5,489 bases of DNA from Thermoplasmata archaeon (GTDB lineage Archaea; Thermoplasmatota; Thermoplasmata; UBA10834), in the NCBI GenBank assembly GCA_013331315.1, contig DUGQ01000047.1:466-5954 (forward strand), read 5' to 3'. A program made the translations under genes and the position numbers. The notes below the pieces were generated by a model. That model was not told the origin of the DNA, made no database searches, and worked only from the letters and a program-made list of their open reading frames with translations. Numbering within the stretch: the first letter of the stretch is position 1; the number at the start of each line of letters is the position of its first letter. Positions 1 through 5,489 of this stretch are shown in pieces.

Positions 1-21
1 GTTCGAATCCTCCCGGGGCTA
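1..21 (+). tRNA. 3' end of a tRNA gene (isotype not determinable)
   Basis: The first 21 bases read as the end of a tRNA. They give the last base of the 5' T-stem strand, the T-loop TTCGAAT (2-8), the 3' T-stem strand CCTCC (9-13), the 3' acceptor strand CGGGGCT (14-20) and discriminator A (21). The missing 5' acceptor strand should therefore read AGCCCCG and the missing T-stem strand GGAGG. The next bases are CTC, so CCA is not encoded and must be added after transcription, as in many archaea. The anticodon lies outside the window, so the amino acid cannot be named. Only 1 base separates the tRNA from the stop codon of the opposing small gene, so any 3' trailer transcript is antisense to that gene. 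Confidence 0.85.
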
Positions 22-22
22 C

Positions 23-247
23 TCATCTTCTGTCGCCGTTCAGGAACTCCAGCATCTCGGGGTCTCTCTGGAACACATCTCTCCACCACGCGGCTCGTTC
101 CCTCGGGTTCAGCTTCGAAGCCGCCGCAGCGTACCCTTTGTACCGCGTGCGCGTGTCGTCCACCACGCCGAAGTCGTCCAATCGCGAAACGTCCTTGAAC
201 TTGCCCCTGTCCCTCGTTGAGGAAGCTGCCATCGGTTCACCCCTCAT
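23..247 (-). CDS. Small hypothetical protein (74 aa) translationally coupled to rnhA
   Basis: I do not recognise this protein. It is 74 residues long, highly charged and soluble-looking, with no signal peptide, membrane segment, cysteine pair or known motif. Residues 1-35 are rich in R, K, D and S and are probably flexible. Residues 36-70 contain an alanine run (40-43), a WW pair (54-55) and a likely amphipathic helix ending near F68. Its ATG overlaps the TGA of rnhA (ATGA, 244-247), which is a good sign of a real co-translated gene. There are two candidate starts. ATG at 247 has GAGGG about 3 bases upstream; ATG at 232 (residue 6) has GGGGTGA about 4 bases upstream and may be the true start, giving 69 residues. 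The operon position suggests expression with RNase HI, but no function can be inferred from the sequence. Confidence 0.65.
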   Translation of the reverse strand: MRGEPMAASSTRDRGKFKDVSRLDDFGVVDDTRTRYKGYAAAASKLNPRERAAWWRDVFQRDPEMLEFLNGDRR

Positions 248-666
248 CTTCCCTCGTCGTCGAGCACCTTGTTCACGATGCCGTCCACCAGCTGAATCCT
301 CGGGTTCTCCCTCGGGAGGTGCACCAGCCTGAAAGACCTGAACCCCGTTATCGTTCGCTGGATGCTGTCCACGTACTCCCTCAGATGCTCCTTCTTCACC
401 TTGTAGACACCGTTGACCTGATGCACGATCAGCTCGCTGTCAGAGTGGAACTTGACCTGTTCCCGCGTCCGTCTAGCCGTCCTGTCTATCGCCCAGAGGA
501 GCGCCTCGTACTCCGCCTCGTTGTTCGTGTGCGCGCCGATGTACCTGCCGTCGCGTTCGACACATTCCCCGTCCGGGTCGAATATCGCGTACCCTATCGC
601 CGCCGGCCCGGGGTTCCCACGCGCGGCCCCGTCCGTGTACACTAGCAACCTCGGACTATCAGACAA
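244..666 (-). CDS. rnhA: Ribonuclease HI (archaeal-type, single domain)
   Basis: RNase HI hydrolyses the RNA strand of RNA-DNA hybrids, for example primers, R-loops and misincorporated ribonucleotide tracts, using two metal ions. The 140-residue protein is a single RNase H fold with all four acidic catalytic residues. D12 lies in YTDGAARGNPGPA, E52 in TNNEAEYEAL, D76 in SDSELIV and D128 in VDGIVN near the C-terminus; H116 precedes the last motif. It is shorter than the 155-residue E. coli enzyme. The region after D76 (HQVNGVYKVKKEHL) lacks the basic protrusion, as in the archaeal and related bacterial group. There is no N-terminal hybrid-binding domain. The start is TTG at 666: no in-frame ATG or GTG occurs just upstream, and later starts would cut into the first beta strand. 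The ribosome binding site is weak (GGGATGG, about 10 bases upstream), so a short leader or leaderless message is possible. It is transcribed divergently from mutS, and its stop overlaps the start of the small downstream gene. Confidence 0.93.
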   Translation of the reverse strand: MSDSPRLLVYTDGAARGNPGPAAIGYAIFDPDGECVERDGRYIGAHTNNEAEYEALLWAIDRTARRTREQVKFHSDSELIVHQVNGVYKVKKEHLREYVDSIQRTITGFRSFRLVHLPRENPRIQLVDGIVNKVLDDEGR

Positions 667-772
667 AGCGGTCAGTCCATCCCTTCTGCAATCGATATCG
701 CATACATCGGTAAAAAAGTGGCGGACCTGATCCGGTCAGTGTCAGGCGCCATAAGTAGAAATACCAGGTTCC
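667..772. promoter_or_regulatory. Divergent intergenic region between rnhA and mutS (presumed promoters)
   Basis: About 106 non-coding bases separate the two oppositely oriented start codons, so promoters for both the rnhA and mutS operons should lie here. The patch ATAAGTAGAAATA at 751-763 is the most AT-rich part near mutS and could be a TATA-like element for the + strand. If so, transcription would begin near 780, inside the first mutS codons, which favours the GTG start at 803. On the rnhA side, CGATATCG (693-700) sits about 27-34 bases before the TTG and is a weak TATA candidate. The run of six A at 712-717 (T on the minus strand) may belong to either promoter. No operator or riboswitch is recognisable. 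The presence of promoters is inferred from layout; the element assignments are tentative. Confidence 0.4.
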
Positions 773-3427
773 ATGTCTTTCGGGCAGAGGGGGAGCAGTC
801 CAGTGGGAAAGGCGTCCACGCCGATGATGAACCAGTACTTCCGCATCAAGGACCAGCACAGGGACTGTCTTCTCCTGTTCCGTCTGGGCGACTTCTACGA
901 GATGTTCGGGGAGGACGCCGTCATCGGGTCGATGGAGTTGGAGATAACGCTGACTTCCCGCGACAGGGGCAAGAAGGAGCGCATCCCCCTCTGCGGGATA
1001 CCTTGGCACGCGTTGGACTCGTACCTCCCGAAGCTGCTCACCAAGGGCTACAAGGTGGCCATATGCGAGCAGGTTGAGGACCCCAGGAACGCGAAGGGTC
1101 TGGTTGACAGGGAGGTCGTGAGGATCGTGACCCCGGGTACCGTCGTCGAGAGCGCGGCGCTCGACAGCAGGTCGAACAACTACCTGATGTCCCTCTTGGA
1201 GCGGGACGGCGAGTACGGGCTCTCGTTCGTCGACATCTCAACCGGCGAGTTCATGTCCACCGAGATCTGCGGCGAGGACGCGGAGGGGAAGGTCCTTACG
1301 GAGTTCTCGCAGCACATGCCCCGTGAGGTCCTCGTCCCCGAGAGCTTCGATGTCGAGAGCCTCGTGGGGGAGTTCGGACACTCCAACACCAGGGTCACCA
1401 GGATCGAGGATTTCACGTTCATACGCGAAGCCGCGGAGTCCCTGGTCCGCAGGCATTTCAAGCTCCAGTCTCTTGACGGGCTGGGGCTGGCCGACCGGCC
1501 CGTCGCGGTCTCCAGCGCGGGGGCCGTGCTGAGGTATCTCGAGACGACTCAGAAGAGGGACCTCGGCTTTCTATCGCCCCCGAAGTTCTTCTCCACATCT
1601 GACAAGCTCGTCCTGGACCAGGCCACCATGAGGAACCTGGAGGTCACGAGGAGCGTGAGGGACGGTTCCCAGGACAACACCCTCCTGTCCGTCCTGGACC
1701 GCACGCTCACCCCGATGGGGTCGAGGACGCTGAAGAGGTGGCTGACAGAACCCCTCATGGATGTCGGCGCGATCTCCTCGCGGCATGACGCCGTCGAGGA
1801 GCTGGTCAGGAGTCTACCGCTCAGGTCCGAGCTGGCCGAGTCGCTCGGCGGAGTGCGCGATCTCGAGCGCCTGATCTCGCGCGCAATCCACGGCAGCGCC
1901 AACGCCCGCGACCTGATTGCCATTCGGGCATGCCTGGAGGCGCTCCCTTCAATCAGGGGGCTCCTCCGAGGGGCCAAGCCCGGCGCGCTCAGGTCCGTCG
2001 CGGACAGGCTCGTCGACGTGTCGGATACCGCGTCCCTCATAGAGCGGGGCATCTCCGACGACCCTCCCACTTCTCTCAAGGACGGCGGCATGATCAAGGA
2101 CGGATTCGACCCCGCGCTGGACGAGCTCAGGAAGACCTCCAGGGACGGCAGGAACTGGATTGCGAGTCTCGAGCGCTCGGAGCGCGAGCGTACCGGGATA
2201 AAGAGCCTCAAGCTGGGATTCAACAACGTCTTCGGATACTACATCGAGGTGTCGAGGCCGAACCTGTCGAAGGTCCCCTCGGAGTACATGAGGAAGCAGA
2301 CTCTGAGCACGGGCGAGAGGTTCGTGACTCCCGAACTCAAGGAGCGAGAGGAGACCATCCTCGCGGCCCAGGAACGGATGAACACGATCGAGTACGACAT
2401 CTTCATGAGTATCCTGGGCGACGTAGCCGCCCAGGGGGAAAGGGTGCGCGGGGTCGCGAAGGCCGTCGCGGAGCTAGACGTTCTCAGGTCTTTCGCGGAG
2501 GTCGCGGTCGGATACAACTACACCCGCCCTGTCGTGGATGAAGGCGAGAGCATAGTGCTCAAGGATTCGAGGCACCCAGTCGTGGAGCGTGTCATCAACG
2601 GCGCCTTCGTGCCCAACGACTCGCACCTCGACATCGGCCTCAACAGGCTCACCATCCTGACAGGACCCAACATGGCCGGCAAGTCCACGTATCTCAGGCA
2701 GATAGCCCTCATAGCCGTCATGGCGCAGGGAGGGTCGTTCGTACCCGCGGCCGAGGCCCGGATAGGCGTGGTGGACCGAATATTCACGCGCGTGGGCGCG
2801 TTCGACGACCTCTCCAGAGGGCAGTCGACCTTCATGGTCGAGATGACCGAACTCGCCAACATCCTCAACTGCGCGACAAGACGGAGCCTGATACTCCTGG
2901 ATGAGGTGGGAAGGGGGACCAGCACGTTCGACGGCCTCGCCATCGCTTGGGCCGTGGCCGAGTACCTGTACGAGGATTCCAAGGTTGGTGCCAAGTCGCT
3001 GTTCGCGACGCACTACCATCAGCTGACGGAACTCGCCGACTCCTTGGAGGGCGTCAGGAACTGCTCCATGGCGGTGAAGGAACAGGGCTCCGAGATAGTC
3101 TTCCTGCGGAAGGTCGTCCCGGGAAGGGCGAACCGGAGCTACGGCATACAGGTCGCGAGGCTGGCGGGTGTGCCCGAGAACGTTGTCTCTCGGGCGGAGG
3201 AGGTGCTCTCCGATATCGAGCAGCGCAGCGTGATCGAGGTCAGAGCCGGCAAGAAGAAGCATTCGCAGACGAGCTTCGCCGTCCCCGGAGGGGCCGGGGC
3301 CGACTCGGTTGTGGAGGCCCTCCGTGAACTGGACCTCGCCCGCATGACGCCGATGGAGGCGTACGTCAAGATCGGCGAACTGAAGAAGAAGTACGGTGGC
3401 AAGAGTGGGAAGGATCAAGGTACTTGA
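773..3427 (+). CDS. mutS: DNA mismatch repair protein MutS (MutS1)
   Basis: MutS binds base mismatches and small insertion/deletion loops in new DNA, then becomes an ATP-bound sliding clamp that recruits MutL. All domains are present. The mismatch-recognition domain (about 16-125) starts at TPMMNQYF and carries the Phe-X-Glu wedge F41-Y42-E43. The connector (about 130-260), lever (from about 270) and clamp region with FNNVFGYYIEV (near 480-495) follow. The ATPase has Walker A GPNMAGKST at 631-639, Walker B with D710-E711 in LILLDEVGRGTSTFDG, and the H-loop ATHYHQ at 745-750. It is followed by GIQVARLAGVPE. The C-terminal tail ELDLARMTPMEAYVKI matches the bacterial dimer/tetramer tail. At 884 residues it is normal length and intact. 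The start taken is ATG 773; GTG 803 has a better ribosome binding site. The 3' end overlaps mutL by up to 32 bases. The slot where bacterial MutS carries a QxxLF clamp-binding motif reads QTSFA (832-836). Confidence 0.97.
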   Translation: MSFGQRGSSPVGKASTPMMNQYFRIKDQHRDCLLLFRLGDFYEMFGEDAVIGSMELEITLTSRDRGKKERIPLCGIPWHALDSYLPKLLTKGYKVAICEQVEDPRNAKGLVDREVVRIVTPGTVVESAALDSRSNNYLMSLLERDGEYGLSFVDISTGEFMSTEICGEDAEGKVLTEFSQHMPREVLVPESFDVESLVGEFGHSNTRVTRIEDFTFIREAAESLVRRHFKLQSLDGLGLADRPVAVSSAGAVLRYLETTQKRDLGFLSPPKFFSTSDKLVLDQATMRNLEVTRSVRDGSQDNTLLSVLDRTLTPMGSRTLKRWLTEPLMDVGAISSRHDAVEELVRSLPLRSELAESLGGVRDLERLISRAIHGSANARDLIAIRACLEALPSIRGLLRGAKPGALRSVADRLVDVSDTASLIERGISDDPPTSLKDGGMIKDGFDPALDELRKTSRDGRNWIASLERSERERTGIKSLKLGFNNVFGYYIEVSRPNLSKVPSEYMRKQTLSTGERFVTPELKEREETILAAQERMNTIEYDIFMSILGDVAAQGERVRGVAKAVAELDVLRSFAEVAVGYNYTRPVVDEGESIVLKDSRHPVVERVINGAFVPNDSHLDIGLNRLTILTGPNMAGKSTYLRQIALIAVMAQGGSFVPAAEARIGVVDRIFTRVGAFDDLSRGQSTFMVEMTELANILNCATRRSLILLDEVGRGTSTFDGLAIAWAVAEYLYEDSKVGAKSLFATHYHQLTELADSLEGVRNCSMAVKEQGSEIVFLRKVVPGRANRSYGIQVARLAGVPENVVSRAEEVLSDIEQRSVIEVRAGKKKHSQTSFAVPGGAGADSVVEALRELDLARMTPMEAYVKIGELKKKYGGKSGKDQGT
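786..795 (+). promoter_or_regulatory. Possible Shine-Dalgarno site for an alternative mutS start (GTG 803)
   Basis: The purine block AGAGGGGGAG lies 7-8 bases before an in-frame GTG at 803, which is normal spacing. The ATG at 773 has only a weak AGG (about 5 bases upstream). Starting at 803 would give an 874-residue MutS with five residues before the conserved TPMM, close to the length of many family N-termini. In the ATG-773 reading this block is simply coding sequence (residues 5-8). Confidence 0.35.
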
Positions 3428-5099
3428 CCGCGGGACCGTTGACAGGATTGCCGCTGGCGAGGTGGTCGAGCGGCCCGCCTCCGTCGTGAAGGAGCTCGTG
3501 GAGAACTCGCTCGACGCGGGAGCTTCCCTCGTCGAGGTCCGCCTGATGGACGGCGGCAAGAAGTCTGTCTCCGTGAGGGACGACGGGTCGGGCATGGCGC
3601 CTGACGATGTGCGGGTGGCGGCGGAGAGCCACTCCACGAGCAAGATATCCCTCATCGACGACCTGCAGACCCTGCGGACCTACGGCTTCAGAGGAGAGGC
3701 GCTGTCGTCGATATCGTCCGTGTCACGAATGACAATACGTTCAAGGGAGCACGGCCGTGACGACGGGTTCGAGGTCACGATCGACGACGGCACCATCGCA
3801 GCCGCTTCGGCGGTGGGATGCCCCGAGGGCACCGAGGTGGTCGTCGAGGGGCTCTTCAGGAACATCCCGGCGCGGCTCAAGCAGCTCAAGTCAGCGTCGG
3901 TCGAGTCGGCTCACTGCAGGGAGGTGCTGACAGACTTCCTGCTCTGCCGGCCAGCGATATCGTTCCGGCTGTACTCCGACGGCGAACTAGTGGCCGTCCA
4001 CGGAGCGGCCGAGGGCGTGGAAGGGTCGCTTTCGGTCGCCTTCGGGCACAAAGTCGCCTCGAACATGCTCCGAGGACAGGCGGAGGGCGACGGTATCAGG
4101 GTGGACGCGCACCTCGCCAGGCTCGAGCACACCCGTTCGTCTCCCGCGGACCTGAGACTGTTCGTCAACCACAGGTCCGTCAAGAGCAGGAAGATGACCT
4201 CCGCGGTAGTGAAGGCCTTCGGTTCGAGACTGATGAAGGACAGGTATCCCGTGGGCGTGCTGCGGATTCTCGTCGACGGCTCCTCTGTCGACGTGAACGT
4301 GCACCCGACCAAGCGCGAGGTCAGGTTCGATGACGAGGCGTCCGTGATAGCGGTCGTCGAGGGGGCGATAGTGGACGCCCTGGAGGGCGAGGACCTCCGT
4401 TATCGGTTCGACCTCACCAGATTCTCCGAGACGTTCGAACCGACCATCGAGGCGGAAACCCTCCTTGGCGCGGGCGCGGAACAGGCACGACTGGAGGTGG
4501 AGGATGGCGCCGAGGCTGAGGGGAGCGCGCACGTCGTACGCCCACTCGCCCAGGTCATGGACACGTACATACTCGCCGAGTCCGGAGGCAACCTGCTGTT
4601 GATCGACCAGCACGCTTCGTCTGAGAGGGTCGTCTACGAGCGTCTGCTCAGGGCCGTCGAGCATGGCGCTGAGGTGTCGCAAGAGCTTCTCACTCCCATC
4701 GTACTCTCGTTGACCCCGACCGAGGCTCGCACGCTGGGCGAGAACGTTGACATGCTGAGAAAGGCGGGGTTCGAGATCGAGCCTTTCGGGGGCGGCTCGT
4801 ACTCCATGAGGTCCATCCCGACAGTCCTCGGCATGGCCCAGGGGGAGCGCGCGATCCGGGACATCCTGGCCGATCTCGCGGACATGGCCGCCCCGAAGAG
4901 GATGGGGCAGGAGTTCGTGTGGAGGGTCGCCTGCCACACATCCATCCGGGCGGGGCAGAAGCTGTCACACGCGCAGATGCGACAACTCGTGGTCGACCTG
5001 CTCGCCACCGAGAGCCCGTACACGTGCGAGCACGGGCGTCCAACGATGATCGTGCTCGAGCCGTCCGACCTGGAGAAGCTGTTCAAGAGGCGCGTGTAG
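3396..5099 (+). CDS. mutL: DNA mismatch repair endonuclease MutL
   Basis: MutL links mismatch recognition by MutS to strand incision. The N-terminal GHKL ATPase is complete: general base E33 and metal ligand N37 in KELVENSLDAG, DDGSGM at 62-67, GFRGEAL at 97-103, GTEV, and the lysine-bearing NVHPTKREVRF that closes the transducer domain. A short acidic linker follows (about 345-385), then the C-terminal dimerisation domain with the endonuclease metal-site motifs: DQHASSERVVYE (404-415), ACH (512-514, usually ACR or ACK), CEHGRP (544-549) and FKR (563-565). These mark the nicking type found in most bacteria, archaea and eukaryotic PMS2, not the E. coli MutH-dependent type. At 567 residues it is slightly short because of the linker. 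The start is GTG at 3396. GTG at 3405 (residue 4) would place IAAGEVV at the usual distance and is equally plausible. Its 5' end lies inside mutS, implying one transcript and coupled translation; it ends 4 bases from a convergent gene. Confidence 0.96.
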   Translation: MARVGRIKVLDRGTVDRIAAGEVVERPASVVKELVENSLDAGASLVEVRLMDGGKKSVSVRDDGSGMAPDDVRVAAESHSTSKISLIDDLQTLRTYGFRGEALSSISSVSRMTIRSREHGRDDGFEVTIDDGTIAAASAVGCPEGTEVVVEGLFRNIPARLKQLKSASVESAHCREVLTDFLLCRPAISFRLYSDGELVAVHGAAEGVEGSLSVAFGHKVASNMLRGQAEGDGIRVDAHLARLEHTRSSPADLRLFVNHRSVKSRKMTSAVVKAFGSRLMKDRYPVGVLRILVDGSSVDVNVHPTKREVRFDDEASVIAVVEGAIVDALEGEDLRYRFDLTRFSETFEPTIEAETLLGAGAEQARLEVEDGAEAEGSAHVVRPLAQVMDTYILAESGGNLLLIDQHASSERVVYERLLRAVEHGAEVSQELLTPIVLSLTPTEARTLGENVDMLRKAGFEIEPFGGGSYSMRSIPTVLGMAQGERAIRDILADLADMAAPKRMGQEFVWRVACHTSIRAGQKLSHAQMRQLVVDLLATESPYTCEHGRPTMIVLEPSDLEKLFKRRV

Positions 5100-5103
5100 C
5101 CCT

Positions 5104-5489
5104 TTATGCGTGCTCGAAGACCTGGGTCCCGTCGGCCGCCACGATGCCATATCTCTTCGCGACCTCGGCCACCTTTTCGGCGACCTCACCTTCCAGAAGC
5201 ACGGGTTTGTGGGAGGAGATCAGCTCCTTCGCGCGGGCGACTGCGAAGCTCACCATTTCGTCCTCTCTGCGGTCCGGCTCGCGCTTGACATGATACGCCG
5301 TGACCTGCGGTATCATGAGTTCCTTCCTCATGAACTTGGCCGTGTGGACGTCCGATAGGAAGGTGCCTCCTGGTCCCTGGCGGGCGATGGCGTCGACGCC
5401 CATCGCCTGTTCGGACAGGTCTATGCCTTCCCTGAGCCTCCGCAGCCCGCGCCATAGCTCGCAGTCCATGACGAGCTTCTCCTTCGACA
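5104..5489 (-). CDS. MttB-family trimethylamine/quaternary-amine methyltransferase, C-terminal part (5' end outside window)
   Basis: The frame is open to the right edge and ends at TAA (5104-5106), leaving about 127 C-terminal residues of a protein usually near 480-500 long. The conserved family end is visible: KEKLVMDCELWRGL, a REGID segment, then DAIARQGPGGTFLSDVHT followed by KFMRKE. This resembles the VGPGGHFL...HT..HMR block of the MttB family. Members transfer a methyl group from trimethylamine or from quaternary amines such as glycine betaine to a cobalt corrinoid protein, feeding methanogenesis or one-carbon metabolism. The pyrrolysine position of true trimethylamine methyltransferases lies upstream of this fragment, so the substrate class cannot be decided. 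The ATG at 5469 is internal, because family-like sequence continues upstream of it. The gene is convergent with mutL and is probably unrelated to repair. Confidence 0.82.
   Translation of the reverse strand, partial: SKEKLVMDCELWRGLRRLREGIDLSEQAMGVDAIARQGPGGTFLSDVHTAKFMRKELMIPQVTAYHVKREPDRREDEMVSFAVARAKELISSHKPVLLEGEVAEKVAEVAKRYGIVAADGTQVFEHA

Noticed and set aside
1..250. tRNA 3' end as an attachment site of an integrated element
   Set aside because: No integrase, repeated tRNA 3' fragment or compositional change is visible; the following genes look native.
724..741. Imperfect palindrome CCTGATCCGGTCAG in the rnhA-mutS intergenic region as a possible operator
   Set aside because: Only a 4-base stem (CTGA/TCAG) is perfect, which is too weak to call a binding site.
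718..1077. A 119-codon + strand frame overlapping the start of mutS
   Set aside because: It is out of frame with the conserved MutS N-terminal domain and shows no homology or independent support.
1549..2226. A 225-codon minus-strand frame inside mutS
   Set aside because: The translation is serine- and arginine-rich low-complexity sequence typical of an antisense shadow, and mutS is clearly coding here.
2474..3655. A 393-codon open frame antisense to the end of mutS and start of mutL
   Set aside because: It lies fully opposite two confidently identified conserved genes, has no recognisable domain, and long antisense frames are common in GC-rich coding DNA.
3987..4937. A 316-codon minus-strand frame inside mutL
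   Set aside because: It is antisense to the conserved MutL domains, with no family resemblance.
5289..5317. Perfect 8-base inverted repeat CATGATAC/GTATCATG with a 13-base loop
   Set aside because: It is inside the methyltransferase coding sequence; one or two such repeats are expected by chance in a window this size, and no T-run follows.

Overview
This GC-rich window is centred on a co-directional mutS-mutL pair that encodes the two core proteins of methyl-independent DNA mismatch repair. The host is probably an archaeon, and a Thermoplasmatota-like lineage would fit. The clues are a short archaeal-style RNase HI without the basic 'handle', frequent AGG arginine and ATA isoleucine codons, a tRNA gene with no encoded CCA, and an MttB-family methyltransferase. 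None of these is decisive, and a bacterium is not excluded. MutS and MutL in archaea are generally regarded as having a bacterial ancestry.

Left end (1-666): the window opens inside the last 21 bases of a tRNA gene on the + strand. One base after it, on the opposite strand, lies the stop codon of an unrecognised 74-residue protein. That gene overlaps the stop of rnhA (RNase HI) by ATGA, so the two form a leftward operon, rnhA first.

Divergent promoter region (667-772): about 106 bases separate the TTG start of rnhA from the first ATG of mutS. The region should hold promoters for both directions, but I find no strong consensus element, only an AT-rich patch at 751-763.

Centre (773-5099): mutS encodes a full-length MutS1 protein. 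Its tail overlaps the start of mutL by 23-32 bases, which suggests one transcript and coupled translation. MutL carries the complete set of endonuclease motifs: DQHA(x)2E(x)4E, a variant ACR, CxHGRP and FKR. It should therefore nick DNA itself, and no MutH is expected. MutS recognises the mismatch, MutL is recruited and nicks the strand, and downstream nucleases and polymerase complete repair. RNase HI removes RNA from DNA-RNA hybrids and sits divergently beside the pair.

Right end (5104-5489): four bases beyond mutL and convergent with it is the C-terminal part of an MttB-family (trimethylamine or quaternary-amine) methyltransferase gene. Its 5' part lies outside the window.

All genes look intact apart from the two cut by the window edges. 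I see no insertion sequence, CRISPR array or phage gene, and no undescribed system. The least explained item is the 74-residue protein behind rnhA.
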